From the NCBI RefSeq assembly GCF_036785885.1, contig NC_092312.1:25190001-25254000 (forward strand): DNA of 64,000 nucleotides, given 5' to 3'. The DNA comes from Coffea arabica (Eukaryota > Streptophyta > Magnoliopsida > Gentianales > Rubiaceae). Both the position numbers and the translations under genes were made by a program. The notes below the pieces were generated by a model. That model was not told where the DNA came from, did not search any database, and saw only the letters and a program-made list of their open reading frames with translations. The number at the start of each line of letters is the position of its first letter. Within the stretch, counting starts at the first letter, position 1. Shown here piece by piece: positions 23,874 through 34,698 of the stretch.

Positions 23874-25400
23874 AGCAAAGATGGTGATATAATTGATTGT
23901 GTCCATATCTATCAACAACTAGCATTTGACAATCCTTTGCTCAAAGGCCACTGGATTCTGCAGGTTTGCCCCATGCAACACCCCTCAAAAGAAAAATAAA
24001 CAAAAAAAAAATGCAAAAATATGAAGTATATATAACACCATAATTGCTTGACGGACGGAAAGAAGCTATATGTTTTTCTTTTGCAGATGAGACCAAATTA
24101 TCAACCAGAACTGGGATTTGCTGAGAATAAAATTTCCAACATTAAGTCCACTAACAATGAGCTTGAACAGAAACCAATCAGTCAGTTGTTGCAATTGGCT
24201 GAAAAGGGCCCAGACAGAACCATTCCTATCAGGAGGGCTAAGCAAGAGGATATCTTAAGAACAAGCTCTATGAAGACTAAGAACTTTGGAAGGAAGCTAA
24301 ACACCAATTTTCCGAAAACTGGCCAACACAGTTTTCAGGAACCACTGTTTTGCCACAAAAAAAAAAAAAAAAATTAGCACTTACTAATTAGAAAAGAAAG
24401 AAAGCTACTTAGGATTTTCTAAAATAAATCTATGTGAATGCCACTCTTAAAGTTCTACCTGCATTATCCGTACTGAAGATTTAACTGCTGGAAATAAGCC
24501 AATACATGTTTGTCGATGAGAAACGTGCTTAATGTTTGAGGGCCAATTTGAAACAATGATCTTGTTGTTCTGCTCCTTTTCCCTTTTTTCTATTTTTCCC
24601 TAATCTTTTCTGTCTCGTGGGGGGTTCTTTAGTCTGTAGCTGCAGTAGTTCGAGAAGAAAAATATTATGGAGCGAAGGCAACCATAAATATATGGGAGCC
24701 CCGACTTGAGAAACGTAATGCATTTAGCTCGTCTCAGCTTTCGATTGCAGGAGGCTCTTCCGATTCAGATTTAAACGTCATTGAAGCAGGGTGGCATGTG
24801 AGTTTTTAAGGAAGTATTGTTCACATGATCACAATTCTTTCAAGTAGTGCAAACTTATAATGATAGGCACTCAATGAACACCCGTTAGCGAACTTAATTT
24901 ACACTGAAACTATTGTATGAATGCGTACGCCCATATTTATTTGGACTCTTTTATTTCAACATTGTTCACGTTTAATTTTAATTTTTTTTAAAGAAACTAT
25001 CACCTAAAACCAATTTTATATTAGGGCACCTGTTACACACGCCTTTTTTTTTATTTTCTTCAAAATAGAATATAAAATATGATTACTTAATCATTCTATT
25101 AATTTCTTTGTGTCTTAATTGGACGACAACAGATTTTTTCCAGAATTATATGGAGATAAAAAAACAAGTTTTTTCATTTATTGGACGGTAAGCATCCCCG
25201 CATTAGTTGATAGTTTAAAATTAAATTAATCACTTTCTCTTAAAAATACAGAATGCAGCTAAAATATGACATTATGTATTTATCGGTCTGTCTTCCATCC
25301 AACAATGAACAGAGGGATAATTTTCGATCAACAGGATGCTACAACTTGCTCTGTCCAGGCTTTGCTCAAACCAGAAATGAATATACATTAATGACCTTTA
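23874..25400 (+). pseudogene. Neprosin-domain pseudogene 2 (lacks first and last exons)
   Basis: Recognisable exons are 23874-23963 (exon 2, SKDGDIIDCVHIYQQLAFDN), 24087-24338 (exon 3), 24633-24797 (exon 4, with VIEAGWH), about 25133-25186 (exon 5) and about 25311-25390 (exon 6, GCYNLLCPGFAQ). No exon 1 with a signal peptide was found upstream, and no exon 7 follows. The exon 3 donor is GA (24339-24340) instead of GT. Exon 5 carries one extra base before PELYGD, shifting the frame. The conserved propeptide cysteine in the CPE-TIPIRR motif has become Gly (KGPDRTIPIRR). Exon 6 loses similarity after about 25,385. Several lesions make this a non-functional copy derived from the same family as genes A-C. 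Confidence 0.88.
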
Positions 25401-25440
25401 TGTCCTGCTCCTTGAAATTATTAGGTTGGTTTAGTATTTG

Positions 25441-26015
25441 AAATATCGTCTCCCTTTTAGTGATCCCTCTTATTTTTGAAATCTTAACTGCTTACATTTG
25501 GAACTGTTCTATGAATTTTCTCTCCTTTCCTGACTGAAGAAGAGGGAAGATGTGATTCTACAAAATCAACATGTATCATAGGATGGTAATAAGAATTGCT
25601 TCTACAACACAGATTTACAAGAGCAATAATGGCCAAATTTCAATGGAATTGCAGACGTTACAATGGAGTAAAAAAATTCAAGAGGCTGATAATAAATTTC
25701 CATAGATGCAACAGATTCATAACAATGAATCTAGATCAGTTCAGTTCAATAATATCTGCTCCATCAAGCGTATCAACTTAGAATTCCAAAATGGGAGTAT
25801 AAATCTCTCTTGCCTGAAGAATTCAAGTTATAGAGCTCATTTATAGATGTCAATAAGTACCAACGACAAATGATCAGCAACACACTGTAAAGATTTTTGC
25901 CACAAAGCATTAAATCCAGGCAAAAGTGAAGCAATTAGGCAGTTCAAAAAAGTAGACTAGTGCTTATTACGTTGCCCTAATGCAAACTTAACTGCTCAAA
26001 TGCTGCTCCTGCTTC
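25441..26015. other. Spacer between convergent genes
   Basis: Lies between the truncated neprosin pseudogene 2 and the stop of the minus-strand zinc-finger gene. The right part is probably that gene's 3'UTR. No coding sequence recognised. Confidence 0.5.
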
Positions 26016-29000
26016 CTATGTTGCCTTCTTCTGTTTCTCGGAAGTACATAGACGGGCAGCATGGGTCTTCCCCTTCAAGTGAAGCCTATAAATCTCTTCA
26101 CTGTTGCAAGGAACGTGACACAATTCACACCAGAAGTGCTGGAGGGTTTTCTGTTTCTTACCAACTTCGAGTTCTTGCAACTTGGCCCTGTGCTTTTGAC
26201 CTTTGAAGTGTAAATCTAAACTAATTTGGTCAGTGCACAAAATTTGGCACAGGTCACATCTTGGTTGCTCTTTTGTGTTCTCCTTAACCATCCCATTCCC
26301 ACACATTTTCATGTAACTCAGCTTAGCTTTATGCTTGTGACCTTTGATATGCATTTTGTAACATGATGGGCTTGGGCAGCTGACTTGACAAATCTTGCAG
26401 AATGTTTTAGGTCCATCACTAGTATAATATGGCTTTTGGTGTTGATTTGAAAGGTAGTTGAAGCTGCTGGGAGTCGCTTTCATTGGCATCACTGAGTGAA
26501 TTGATGCACTGTTCTGAGTAGACACTGAAAATGGACTTGGATTCTGACCTGGAACTGGAGATGGCTTGACATTAGTAACTGAAGGCCTTATTTCATCTGC
26601 TGAAACCATGCTTATGCTCGGACGTGAAATCATGTTTGATGCAAAACCTTGTCCAGCATGTGAGATGAAGTTTTGCCCTAATATATGTGTAGCATTTGCT
26701 TCTGGCATTGTTACTTTAGATGAAGATGGCACCTGATACATGCAACAAGTGATAAGCAGAAGATTAACAATAAAGAACAAAACAAAGAGAATAAGAAGAA
26801 TAAGGAGAAAGATCCACGATGCATGAGAAATGAGTGATTCCAATAAGATGAAACAAAAAACCAACGAAGAGAGCACAAAAATTGATACCTCAAATGAAGA
26901 CCAAGCTAGTAATGAAATGTACTACACAACTCTCCAGCAATAAGCAACGATTACAAGTTTTGCAGGGGAAAAAAATATAGTAGAGAACAGATTGGAAAAT
27001 CCTAAACTTCCATAATTTATATCTGCTGAAAAACAGAGAATGAGTGATTGGAACAAGCTGAAACAAGAAACCAAGAGCAAAATAACTGATGCCTTAAATG
27101 AAGACCAAGCAAGTTATGCAAATGTTTACAGGACTCTCCAGCAATAAACTAGGATTATACTTTTTGCAGTACAAGAAGAGTAGAGAGCCAATTGGAAAAT
27201 CCTACCCTTCTATATTTTACATATGCTGCTCAGTTGTCCACTTAAACGAATTAAAGCATTGATCTATTGCTTCTGAGGTTGGTAATGAAGGATCATAGTT
27301 GTATGTTTGCCTTATGGCATTGGACAGCAAGATCATTTTGGAAATGAATTTCCGAAAAGGAATTTATGAGAATTAAGAGCTGGGAGAATCTGTCATCTAA
27401 ATGAAAAAGATCTGGCCTTCAATACCTACAGGAATAGCATTGTGCTTTAAAGATAAATCTGTTGCAGTTAGTGGCTGAATGCTCTGCAAAAATGGCCAAT
27501 TTTGCACATTTCACGAGTCATTGCCGCTGCACATACATGTTGCAGCTCATTCAGTCTGTTGTTCCATATACATTTCATGAGTCAGTGCCACTGCATATAC
27601 ATGTTGCAGTTCATTCAGTCTATTGTTTCATAAGTTAAAACAAGGAAGGATAGACAATATGAACCCCAATTCTCCTGTTGCATGCCATTGGGATGCAACC
27701 AATTTTGAACCACATAATGATTATCCTTTGGATTTGGCAAGACCTAAATTAGGGGACAGAACCATAGCAAAAGTTTGAAGGTAAAGTGACTTATATCATC
27801 CAGATATCCTTCTTTTAAGGGCTTTAAGAGATGAATCATATTTATGCACAGCTTAAACTCATGAAGAAATTAGTGCAAGAAAAAAGTTTTAGTTTTTAAA
27901 TAACCCATCGTACTGGTGATTGCTTAAGATTAGGACCCGAAGATGTCAAATCATTTGCTGCTGCACTGGTGAGGCTTGATCTGGGGTTTGATGTAGGCCG
28001 TGCTATGGTAGGTGACCTCAAACTCTGCCTGAGAAATTGTGAGACATTTGGCTCTGGAATTGTAGCTTTAGATGAAGATGGCACCTAATATAAGGAACAA
28101 GTTGTCAAAATTGAAATAAGCAACCTGAACAACTAATGTCCAAAACGAATACCAATTTAGTAAAAAAGAAGAATGGGTTACATAGCTCTCCAGCAATCAT
28201 CAAGGATTATAAGTTGATTAAAAGGAGTAGAGAATGATAAGGGCAAAAACCTACTCCCTCTATATGTAATTCATTTGCTCCCTAGTCCTCAATTCAACCA
28301 AATCAAACCTCGTCCCATGGATTTTAAGGGTAGTAGTAAAGAATCATAGTCATATCTATATCTTTTGGTATTATGCAGCAACATCAGTTCTAAACTGAAT
28401 TTCCAAAAAAAAAAAAAAAAAAAAAAAACTTTTCAGTAATGTAAGAAGTGTATGCATCATTCTGTTATTTAATCTCAAAAAATCTAGAGTCTGCATTTCA
28501 GATGGCATTCAGTTTGGGCAGTTTTCTGTTGTGCATCTAAAGCTTATTAGTTCTGCAAAGATTAAGCTCATTTTGGCCATTTCAAAAATTCATTGCCGCA
28601 ATATGTAGTGCTCCAGATTGGAGTATAGTCAATCTATGCTGTTACAAATGGTTTTGTGTTGCATCATACTTTAAAAGTTAAAACATTGAAAGAGAGACTG
28701 GCTTCATAAGTTGCGCAATGCAACGACGCTACCAAATTTGAACAGCATAATTAATTCTCTTACAATTTGGCATGATATATATTTGAGAGTAAAGAGATTT
28801 ATTTTGTTCAGATAACATTCTTTTAAGGTGCTGAAGAGATCAAGCACATATATATATGCATGTCATAAACTAATGTAACCTTAGATGAAAATGGCACCTA
28901 ATAATTAGGAACGAGGCTCGACTTACATAACTAATTTCACGAAATCTGCCGTATAAGACTAATCAAGCATCAAACTTTTGCAGCAGAACAGCCCCATGAC

Positions 29001-29372
29001 CTCAAATCCAAATTGAAATACATCAAATTCTGCCATTTTTCACAAATATCACTTGCTGAGTTTCTATAACACATTATCCAACTCAACTTGTGCCGATCAT
29101 TTGTGATAAGCCAGCAGTTTTATAGGTTCAGCAATCAATAAAATAGCATCAATTTTGAGGAACACGCGAGTAAGTAGAACACAAACAATTACAACAGAAA
29201 GACTGACAACAAGCAGCATAAGAAAATTTAGAGTCTGAGTCCTCACCTCCAAAGGTAACAGCTCTGCAAATTCTGCCTCAGACAAGAAGTAAGCAATCTT
29301 TTTCCTATATGCCAATTCTCTCTGAATCGCTTGCTCCACGGACATGATGTTGACCTCCTTTCCTTCAGCCAT
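26016..29372 (-). CDS. U1-type C2H2 zinc-finger protein (zf-met family)
   Basis: Coding exons on the minus strand: 29247-29372 (42 aa, MAEGKEVNIMSVEQAIQREL...), 27905-28084 (60 aa, Ser/Pro-rich) and 26016-26732 (238 aa plus stop), all phase 0, giving 340 aa. The last exon carries three U1-like fingers of the C-x2-C...H-x5-H type followed by basic residues: FCKICQVSCPSP...HIKGHKHKAKL, RCDLCQILCTDQ...HFKGQKHRAKL and WCELCHVPCNSE...HLKGKTHAARL. Such fingers usually bind double-stranded or structured RNA, or splicing complexes, in the nucleus; a specific role here is unknown. The donor of the middle exon is weak (GG|GTTATT), so it may be skipped, giving 280 aa. A 5'UTR intron is likely (acceptor near 29,391-29,399, donor near 29,850). 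Exons 2 and 3 begin with the same sequence (VPSSSK), and a third decayed copy sits near 28,900. Confidence 0.82.
27507..27634. repeat. 64-bp tandem duplication in a zinc-finger gene intron
   Basis: Two adjacent 64-bp units start at 27507 and 27571. Both read CATTTCA-GAGTCA-TGCC, then GCA-ATACATGTTGCAG-TCA, TTCAGTCT-TTGTT. They lie in the intron between the second and last coding exons. Confidence 0.85.
28865..28903 (-). pseudogene. Decayed third copy of the duplicated zinc-finger-gene exon
   Basis: On the minus strand an acceptor-like TTATTAG is followed by GTGCCATTTTCATCTAAGGT, matching the first bases of the exons at 28084 and 26732. The resemblance then stops. No usable exon remains. Confidence 0.6.
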
Positions 29373-29966
29373 TTCTCTCTGAGACACCTGCAAAAGCTCA
29401 GTCTTAATAACTCGAACTCATTATTCAATCATATATCCATCCACTCTCACTCACCTCAATTTTCAGAATTCCACCAAGGTTTTTGTTTCTTAAGCAGTAA
29501 ATCAACAAACAGGGGATAAGGGTTCATACAGGACAAGTTTGGAAATTTTCCAAAATCAAATCTTGAGCTTTAGCTGTATAAGTAAGCTTTAACTAACGCA
29601 ATAAACAAACCACAATCCACCTTTTTAATGAAATTTGATAGTTCACGTAGTAAATTTTGCATCACAAAATGCTGAAGATGCCACTTTCACAATATCAAAA
29701 AGGAGTACTAATTGTTTGAAAATGCAGTTGAAAGATAGAAACTTTATAAGGAAAGAAAACAGTCCATCATGCTTTTGTGATGGAGATGATCATATTCACC
29801 AAAAGAAAGAAAGAAAACAGAAAATCAAAAGACTCTGCGAGGAAAATTTACCTTGTAAAGTTTGCAGAAGCGAGTACGAAACTGAAATATGGCAGAAAAG
29901 AACAGGGTTCTGGAGTTCTTGATGGTTTATTAGCCTCACAGCCTCACTGTGTGACTGTGTGCGTCT

Positions 29967-29990
29967 GTGTGTGTGTGTGTGTGTGTGTGT
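29967..29990. repeat. (GT)n microsatellite
   Basis: GT dinucleotide run upstream of the zinc-finger gene, close to its probable 5'UTR exon (about 29,850-29,940). Confidence 0.9.
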
Positions 29991-30039
29991 TTTGGTACAA
30001 CCGAACATTTGAGTGCCTGTGGGCGTACAGGTTTTCAAA

Positions 30040-31576
30040 ATGCAGGGTGCTACTGTATGCGACTGGAAAGAAAAGAAAAGAAGAAAAACAAAAATCTATG
30101 CTAAGAGTGTACGCGTCTAATTTTGAAACGAACTTGTCAATTCCCTCCTTTATAAATATGGATTCATATAGTTTCTGGTTGTGCTAAGTCCTTTTAGCAA
30201 TTTGTAATTTTGTATAGGTTTCTTAGGCTGAAATGAACTATAAGACATTTTTTTTTTAGTCTCAAAATTGTAAGTTTTTGGAATTACTATTTTCTATGCA
30301 TCACTGTTAAGAATTTTTTGCACTAGTAGATTTGAATGCATGACTCTAAAATGTTAGTTTTGCATAAGCAGCATGTATCTTAGTACAAAACAATTTGACA
30401 ATGGCAATGTAGAAAACGCTAATCTATTTTTTCAACCTTAGAATAGAAACTAAAATCAGATTACATGTTTTTTTTAATCTTATGACAGTGACTCTTTGGA
30501 ATTAATTTTTTTTTACATGTCAAATTTAAGAATTTTGTATACTAGCAAATTGGGACGCATGACCCAACCTCTTTTTGAATTTGAAGTATTGGTTTTGTAT
30601 ATACTGTATGTATGTATACTCGTTAGTGCAAAATAATTTTTATACTAAAAATATTAACCCATTTTTCACATAAATAATCATAGTTATTTTCAAATAAATA
30701 ATCATAGTTAATTTCACATGTAAATCTCCAAGATATTTATTTGTAAGGCATACACCATATCAAATGAGATTGAGATAGCTCGAATGGTGTTCCATTGGTT
30801 AAGTTGATGTACTATTTACAAAATTAGACTTATTTAAGTTATTGCTTTCATACTTTCAATTGATAAACAGGAATAAAATTTACACATTCAACAAAATTAT
30901 ATAAGCATATATACAATGGTTGATTGCAAGATAACTATACAAAAATTAAATGAAAAAATATAAACAAATAAATGAAAAAAAAAAAATGAGTCGCTTGCAT
31001 GCAAATGGACATCACGCTTATGTAAATTTTGCAACTGAGTCAATGTTAATAAATCCATACGTGGGTATGTTTGGATAGGAGATTATTTGAAATATTACTT
31101 AAAATAATTAATGTAGCACTTATTACGATGTAATGTAGGCGAAATAGAAAGCAGATTAGAAAAATAAAAATGTGTTTGTCATGCAAACAAGTAATTTTTT
31201 GACAAATAATTCCTATGCAAACACACCCGACATCACCCTCAATCTAGATAAGTTTTAAACGACTTTGTTCTTCCTACATGCATTTACCTATGGTTCAACT
31301 GGGAAATTAAAATTTCCTTATTGATGTCACCTAGATCATCCATTTACTAAGTTGGATCAAATGTTCCACAAAGTAGGTACATTAGTGTTATAGGTTTTAT
31401 TTGGGTAAACGTCACTGGGAAGAAGAATTCCATAAAAAAATATGATTGTAATGTCTACCATATGTAAAACTGATAAGAATCTCCCCATAATTTAATCATC
31501 TTTCTATCGTATGCCAACCTAACCTCTCTTTGGATAGATTTGACTGGTTTTTTCTCCGAGTAAAATGTAAAGTCTG
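30040..31576. other. Intergenic AT-rich spacer; diverged tandem duplication
   Basis: No gene seen. Bases about 30,245-30,435 and 30,465-30,665 look like diverged copies of one segment: each has an ACAT(T)n start, TTTGGAATTA, TTAAGAATTTT, ACTAG, a GCATGAC and a GTTTTGTAT or GTTTTGCAT. A short duplication of AAATAATCATAGTTA occurs at about 30,665-30,705. Confidence 0.45.
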
Positions 31577-31918
31577 AACATTACGGGTCTGTTTGTTTGG
31601 AAGGAAAAGATTTTCCGGAAAACATTTTTCATATTTTCTTTTGTTTGGTTGTCAATTATTTTGGGAAAATAATTTCCGATGGAAAATAAATTACATCCAG
31701 AGGAGGAAAATAACTTCCTCATCTGTCTTTGTGAAGTTATTTTCCTTCCTAAAATGCAGTCTTCTTTTTCGCAGCGACATCTCCTCATCTCCGGCAAATA
31801 AAAGCTTTCAGTCCAACCAAAAGCCGCCGGCGACATCTCATCAGCAAACAAATCCCTCCTTCTTCGCAGGCGGCATCTCCAACTCCGACAAAGACCCAAT
31901 TTCGGAGGTAACAGATCA

Positions 31919-31923
<5 letters not shown>

Positions 31924-31959
<36 letters not shown>
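31924..31959. repeat. (CT)n microsatellite inside the Pack-type element
   Basis: Long TC/CT run; a shorter one follows at about 32,085-32,103. Such tracts are common in plant 5'UTRs, in line with captured gene-leader sequence. Confidence 0.9.
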
Positions 31960-31965
<6 letters not shown>

Positions 31966-32774
31966 TTCCTTTAAAAGCTGCCAATATCGACGGTCATGTG
32001 TGGATGCGTTTGTGTGAGTGTGAGTTTGTGTGGTCCATTTCTCTAGTCATCGGAACTAGACTTTGCCATTGCGGCCGGTAACCATCTCTCTCTCTCTCTC
32101 TCTTCAGTCAGCTTTTTGTTTGTGAGCTGTGCCCGCCATTGTGGATGCGTTTGCTTATGCAGCCTCAGAAGCTTGTTTGACGGCATAAGCACAATCTGAT
32201 TCCCGTTCCTACAATAGCATTTCCAACAAGGGTGAAGATTCCTCAAGTATTTCCAGAGGTATGATCTCTTGTTAGTTGTTTTTTCCGCCCTTTTCCTTTG
32301 AAAAATTGTCTAGAATTACTGGTGTAGATTCTTGAAGTTCCATTTGAATGAATTTTTGTGGGTTGCTTTTGTTTTAGTTTGTTCTTACCTGATTAGGGTT
32401 AAATCTGATTTGATTGATGCTAATGAATTAATTTGGCTGCTGATTTTTCGGGGTTTTAGACCATTTGTAAAAGTTTTAGTGAATTCATTGAGTTTGTGAA
32501 GCCACGGGCTGATTCTTACTGCAGCTGCTTGATTGAAAAGGGAATATAACCGTGGAAATACTTCTGTCTTAATATACTGAAATCTTTCCTCAAACGAAAT
32601 GAAACACAAGCAGGGCATCTTCCCAAGTCAGTGACTCTTGAGTAAGGTCTGATATTCCAGTTAGTTGTAGCTTTTCTACCAATGTCCTTAGGACGGTTGG
32701 ATCTGCAGAAGAGTCATTACTCCTGCTGTAAAGAGACAATAGACAAAAGTTATAGGCAAAAATCCCGGCACGGA

Positions 32775-32850
32775 TTTTCCTCTGTTACACGGATTCTATG
32801 CTTTCTATCATGGAAATCCCGGCACATATACACTTGTTCTTGAAATCTGC
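32775..32850. repeat. Left arm of a perfect 76-bp inverted repeat
   Basis: Base-for-base reverse complement of 33685-33760. It starts TTTTCCTCTGTTACACGGAT and ends TTGAAATCTGC. The arms are separated by 834 bp that contain the three ADH exons. Confidence 0.92.
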
Positions 32851-32886
32851 CAGAAGATGTGTAATTACTTTGATTGTTGGATGCAG

Positions 32887-33594
32887 CTGCCGTTGCCAGG
32901 AAAGCAGGGGAGCCATTAGTGATAGAGGAAATAATAGTTGCCCCTCCAAAAGCCCGTGAGCTTCGCGTTCGAGTCTTGTGCTCCGCCCTCTGCTTCAGTG
33001 ACATCCATTTCTGGAGGCTCAAAGTATGAATCTCATGTCCTCTAATCACACGCAGATCAGCATAACTTTGCACATGAATCTGTACTTTGATCAAATTCTG
33101 ACAAACTCGTTTGTTCTGTTTGAAGGAACCTCATGGATATTATCCAAGAATTTTTGGTCATGAAACTGTTGGGTGAGTATTTTCATTCATGCTACAAGTA
33201 CTAACAAGGTCATGACTTTGCTCAAAGCATTTTAGTCAATTTCTGATCATGTTTGATTCTGTTTAATTTAGGGTTGTGGAGAGCGTTGGAGAGGGAATCG
33301 AGGATGTAAAGGTGGGAGACACTGTCATTGCATCATTCTTGGCTTACTGCGGAGAATGTCCTGATTGCACATCCATCAAAAGCAACCAATGCTCCAAATT
33401 GAGATTCGAATTGTCTCCTTATATTAGAGATGGGACTAGCCGATTTTCTGATACCAAAGGAGAGACAATTTACCACTTTGGCTACACATCAGGTTTCAGT
33501 GAGTACACTGTGGTGGACATCACTCACGTTACAAAAGTAGATCCTGCACTTCCAGCCAGTAGAGCATGCCTGCTTGGCTGTGGAGTATCTACTG
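32887..33594 (+). pseudogene. Alcohol-dehydrogenase-like (zinc-binding MDR) gene fragment, three exons
   Basis: Exons 32887-33023, 33126-33172 and 33272-33594 have GT-AG introns, consistent phases and no stops. They encode the GroES-like catalytic half of a plant ADH-like enzyme: EPLVIEEIIVAPPKARELRV, CSALCFSDIHFW with the catalytic-zinc Cys, FGHETVG with the His-Glu pair, VVESVGEGIEDVKVGD, the structural-zinc cysteines CGECPDC...SNQC, and GFSEYTVVDITHVTKVDP up to CGVSTG. A first exon with ATG was not identified, and the NAD-binding Rossmann half is absent. The fragment ends at a normal exon boundary. It lies inside a Pack-type element and between inverted repeats. It probably does not make an enzyme; it may be transcribed as a chimera. 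Confidence 0.85.
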
Positions 33595-33684
33595 GTAATG
33601 CCCATTCGCTTCGATTCTTCCTGGCTCAATTCGATTCGTTTTGAACTTCTATTGTTCGTAGGACCTATTTTCACATTTTCTGTT

Positions 33685-33760
33685 GCAGATTTCAAGAACA
33701 AGTGTATATGTGCCGGGATTTCCATGATAGAAAGCATAGAATCCGTGTAACAGAGGAAAA
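33685..33760. repeat. Right arm of a perfect 76-bp inverted repeat
   Basis: Reverse complement of 32775-32850. It begins GCAGATTTCAAGAACAAGTG and ends CAGAGGAAAA, directly downstream of the ADH exons. It shows no ADH coding similarity. Confidence 0.92.
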
Positions 33761-34331
33761 TGAGGGCGAAAGTGCTATTCTGCTAGAACTCCTCTTTGTA
33801 GATTGACATTTGCACAAGGCTGCATGATGCTAAATTTTTGGCCTAGCACCAGCAGTCTCTGTCTCTGTACTGAGCTGCTGTACATATTAAGGTGGTTTAT
33901 TGGTAATTGACCTTGGACTTTGCTAATCGAAAGCTCCATTGGTCGGCAGCAAGAATTAACAAATTATGAATAAATCCAAGATTCCATTAATAATTCCATT
34001 TAAGAATTCATGGTATAATATGAATAGATATTTTATAGAAATGATAATTTGATTATAATGGATAGAAACTAAAATTAACTTGTAACGAAATAAATGTTTT
34101 GAGAGTAAAAAAAATATTTGCAACATATCAACAAATATATCAGAAAATATTTTCAGTGACAAACCAAACGCCGGAAAATTATGAAAAAAGGAATTTGGAA
34201 AATATTTTCACTTAATAACCAAACACTGGAAAATTATGGGGAAGGAAGTGATTTTCCAGGAAAATGACTTCGACTGAAAATATTTTCCCTAGGAAAATAT
34301 TTTCAGTCCAACCAAACGGACCCTACATTAC

Positions 34332-34635
34332 AGTTTATTACATCCGTTATCAAACCATTTTAAGGACTTCAACTCTTTTATGGATTTGTTTATCTTTTCA
34401 CGTATTATCTTGCATGGCAAGATCACAATCTATTGGCCTTAAGACTACGCATTTCTTGAAAGTAGTTTAGTTATTCATGCTAGATTATCTATGCATTTTT
34501 CCTTACCATGCCTGGTAAATAATCTATATAATCCTATCTGCTCGACTAAGTCAATGCTTGCCAAGATAACTTCTCTCCAAGTTAGATTTACCCCTGGACA
34601 ACACTCATCCAATTCATTAAACAGTTTTGAGTGCT
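34332..34635. other. Spacer and promoter region of neprosin gene D
   Basis: Holds no gene. The upstream block shared by genes A-C is not recognisable here. Confidence 0.4.
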
Positions 34636-34642
34636 TATAAAT
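34636..34642 (+). promoter_or_regulatory. TATA box of neprosin gene D
   Basis: TATAAAT 63 bases before the ATG at 34699, like the other array members. Confidence 0.5.
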
Positions 34643-34698
34643 GATGCAGTCATTCATGCATTAATGAAGACCGGCAACCTTAATTTGAAGCAGTTTCA

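Larger units (their letters stand above)
31585..34323. mobile_element. Pack-type DNA transposon carrying alcohol-dehydrogenase exons
   Basis: The left end (GGGTCTGTTTGTTTGGAAGG) and the inverse of the right end (GGGTCCGTTTGGTTGGACTG) match, and both subterminal regions are rich in AAAATATTTTCC-type motifs. Flanks are AACATTAC (31577-31584) and TACATTAC (34324-34331), an 8-bp target duplication with one mismatch. An 8-9 bp duplication would suit hAT or Mutator-like elements. The interior (2.7 kb) has no transposase. It contains CT microsatellites, UTR-like sequence, three ADH exons and a 76-bp inverted repeat, so it is a non-autonomous element that appears to have captured host gene sequence. 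Confidence 0.72.

Noticed and set aside
26733..26893. Hydrophobic N-terminal extension of the zinc-finger frame (from 26,876) as a membrane anchor
   Set aside because: It is translated intron. A TAG acceptor at 26,733 followed by VPSSSK matches the duplicated exon start, and the N-terminus is at 29,372.
29777..30187. Plus-strand 136-aa frame and reverse 80-aa frame across the GT repeat
   Set aside because: Composed of dinucleotide-repeat translation (VCVCVC, THTHTH) near the 5'UTR of the zinc-finger gene.
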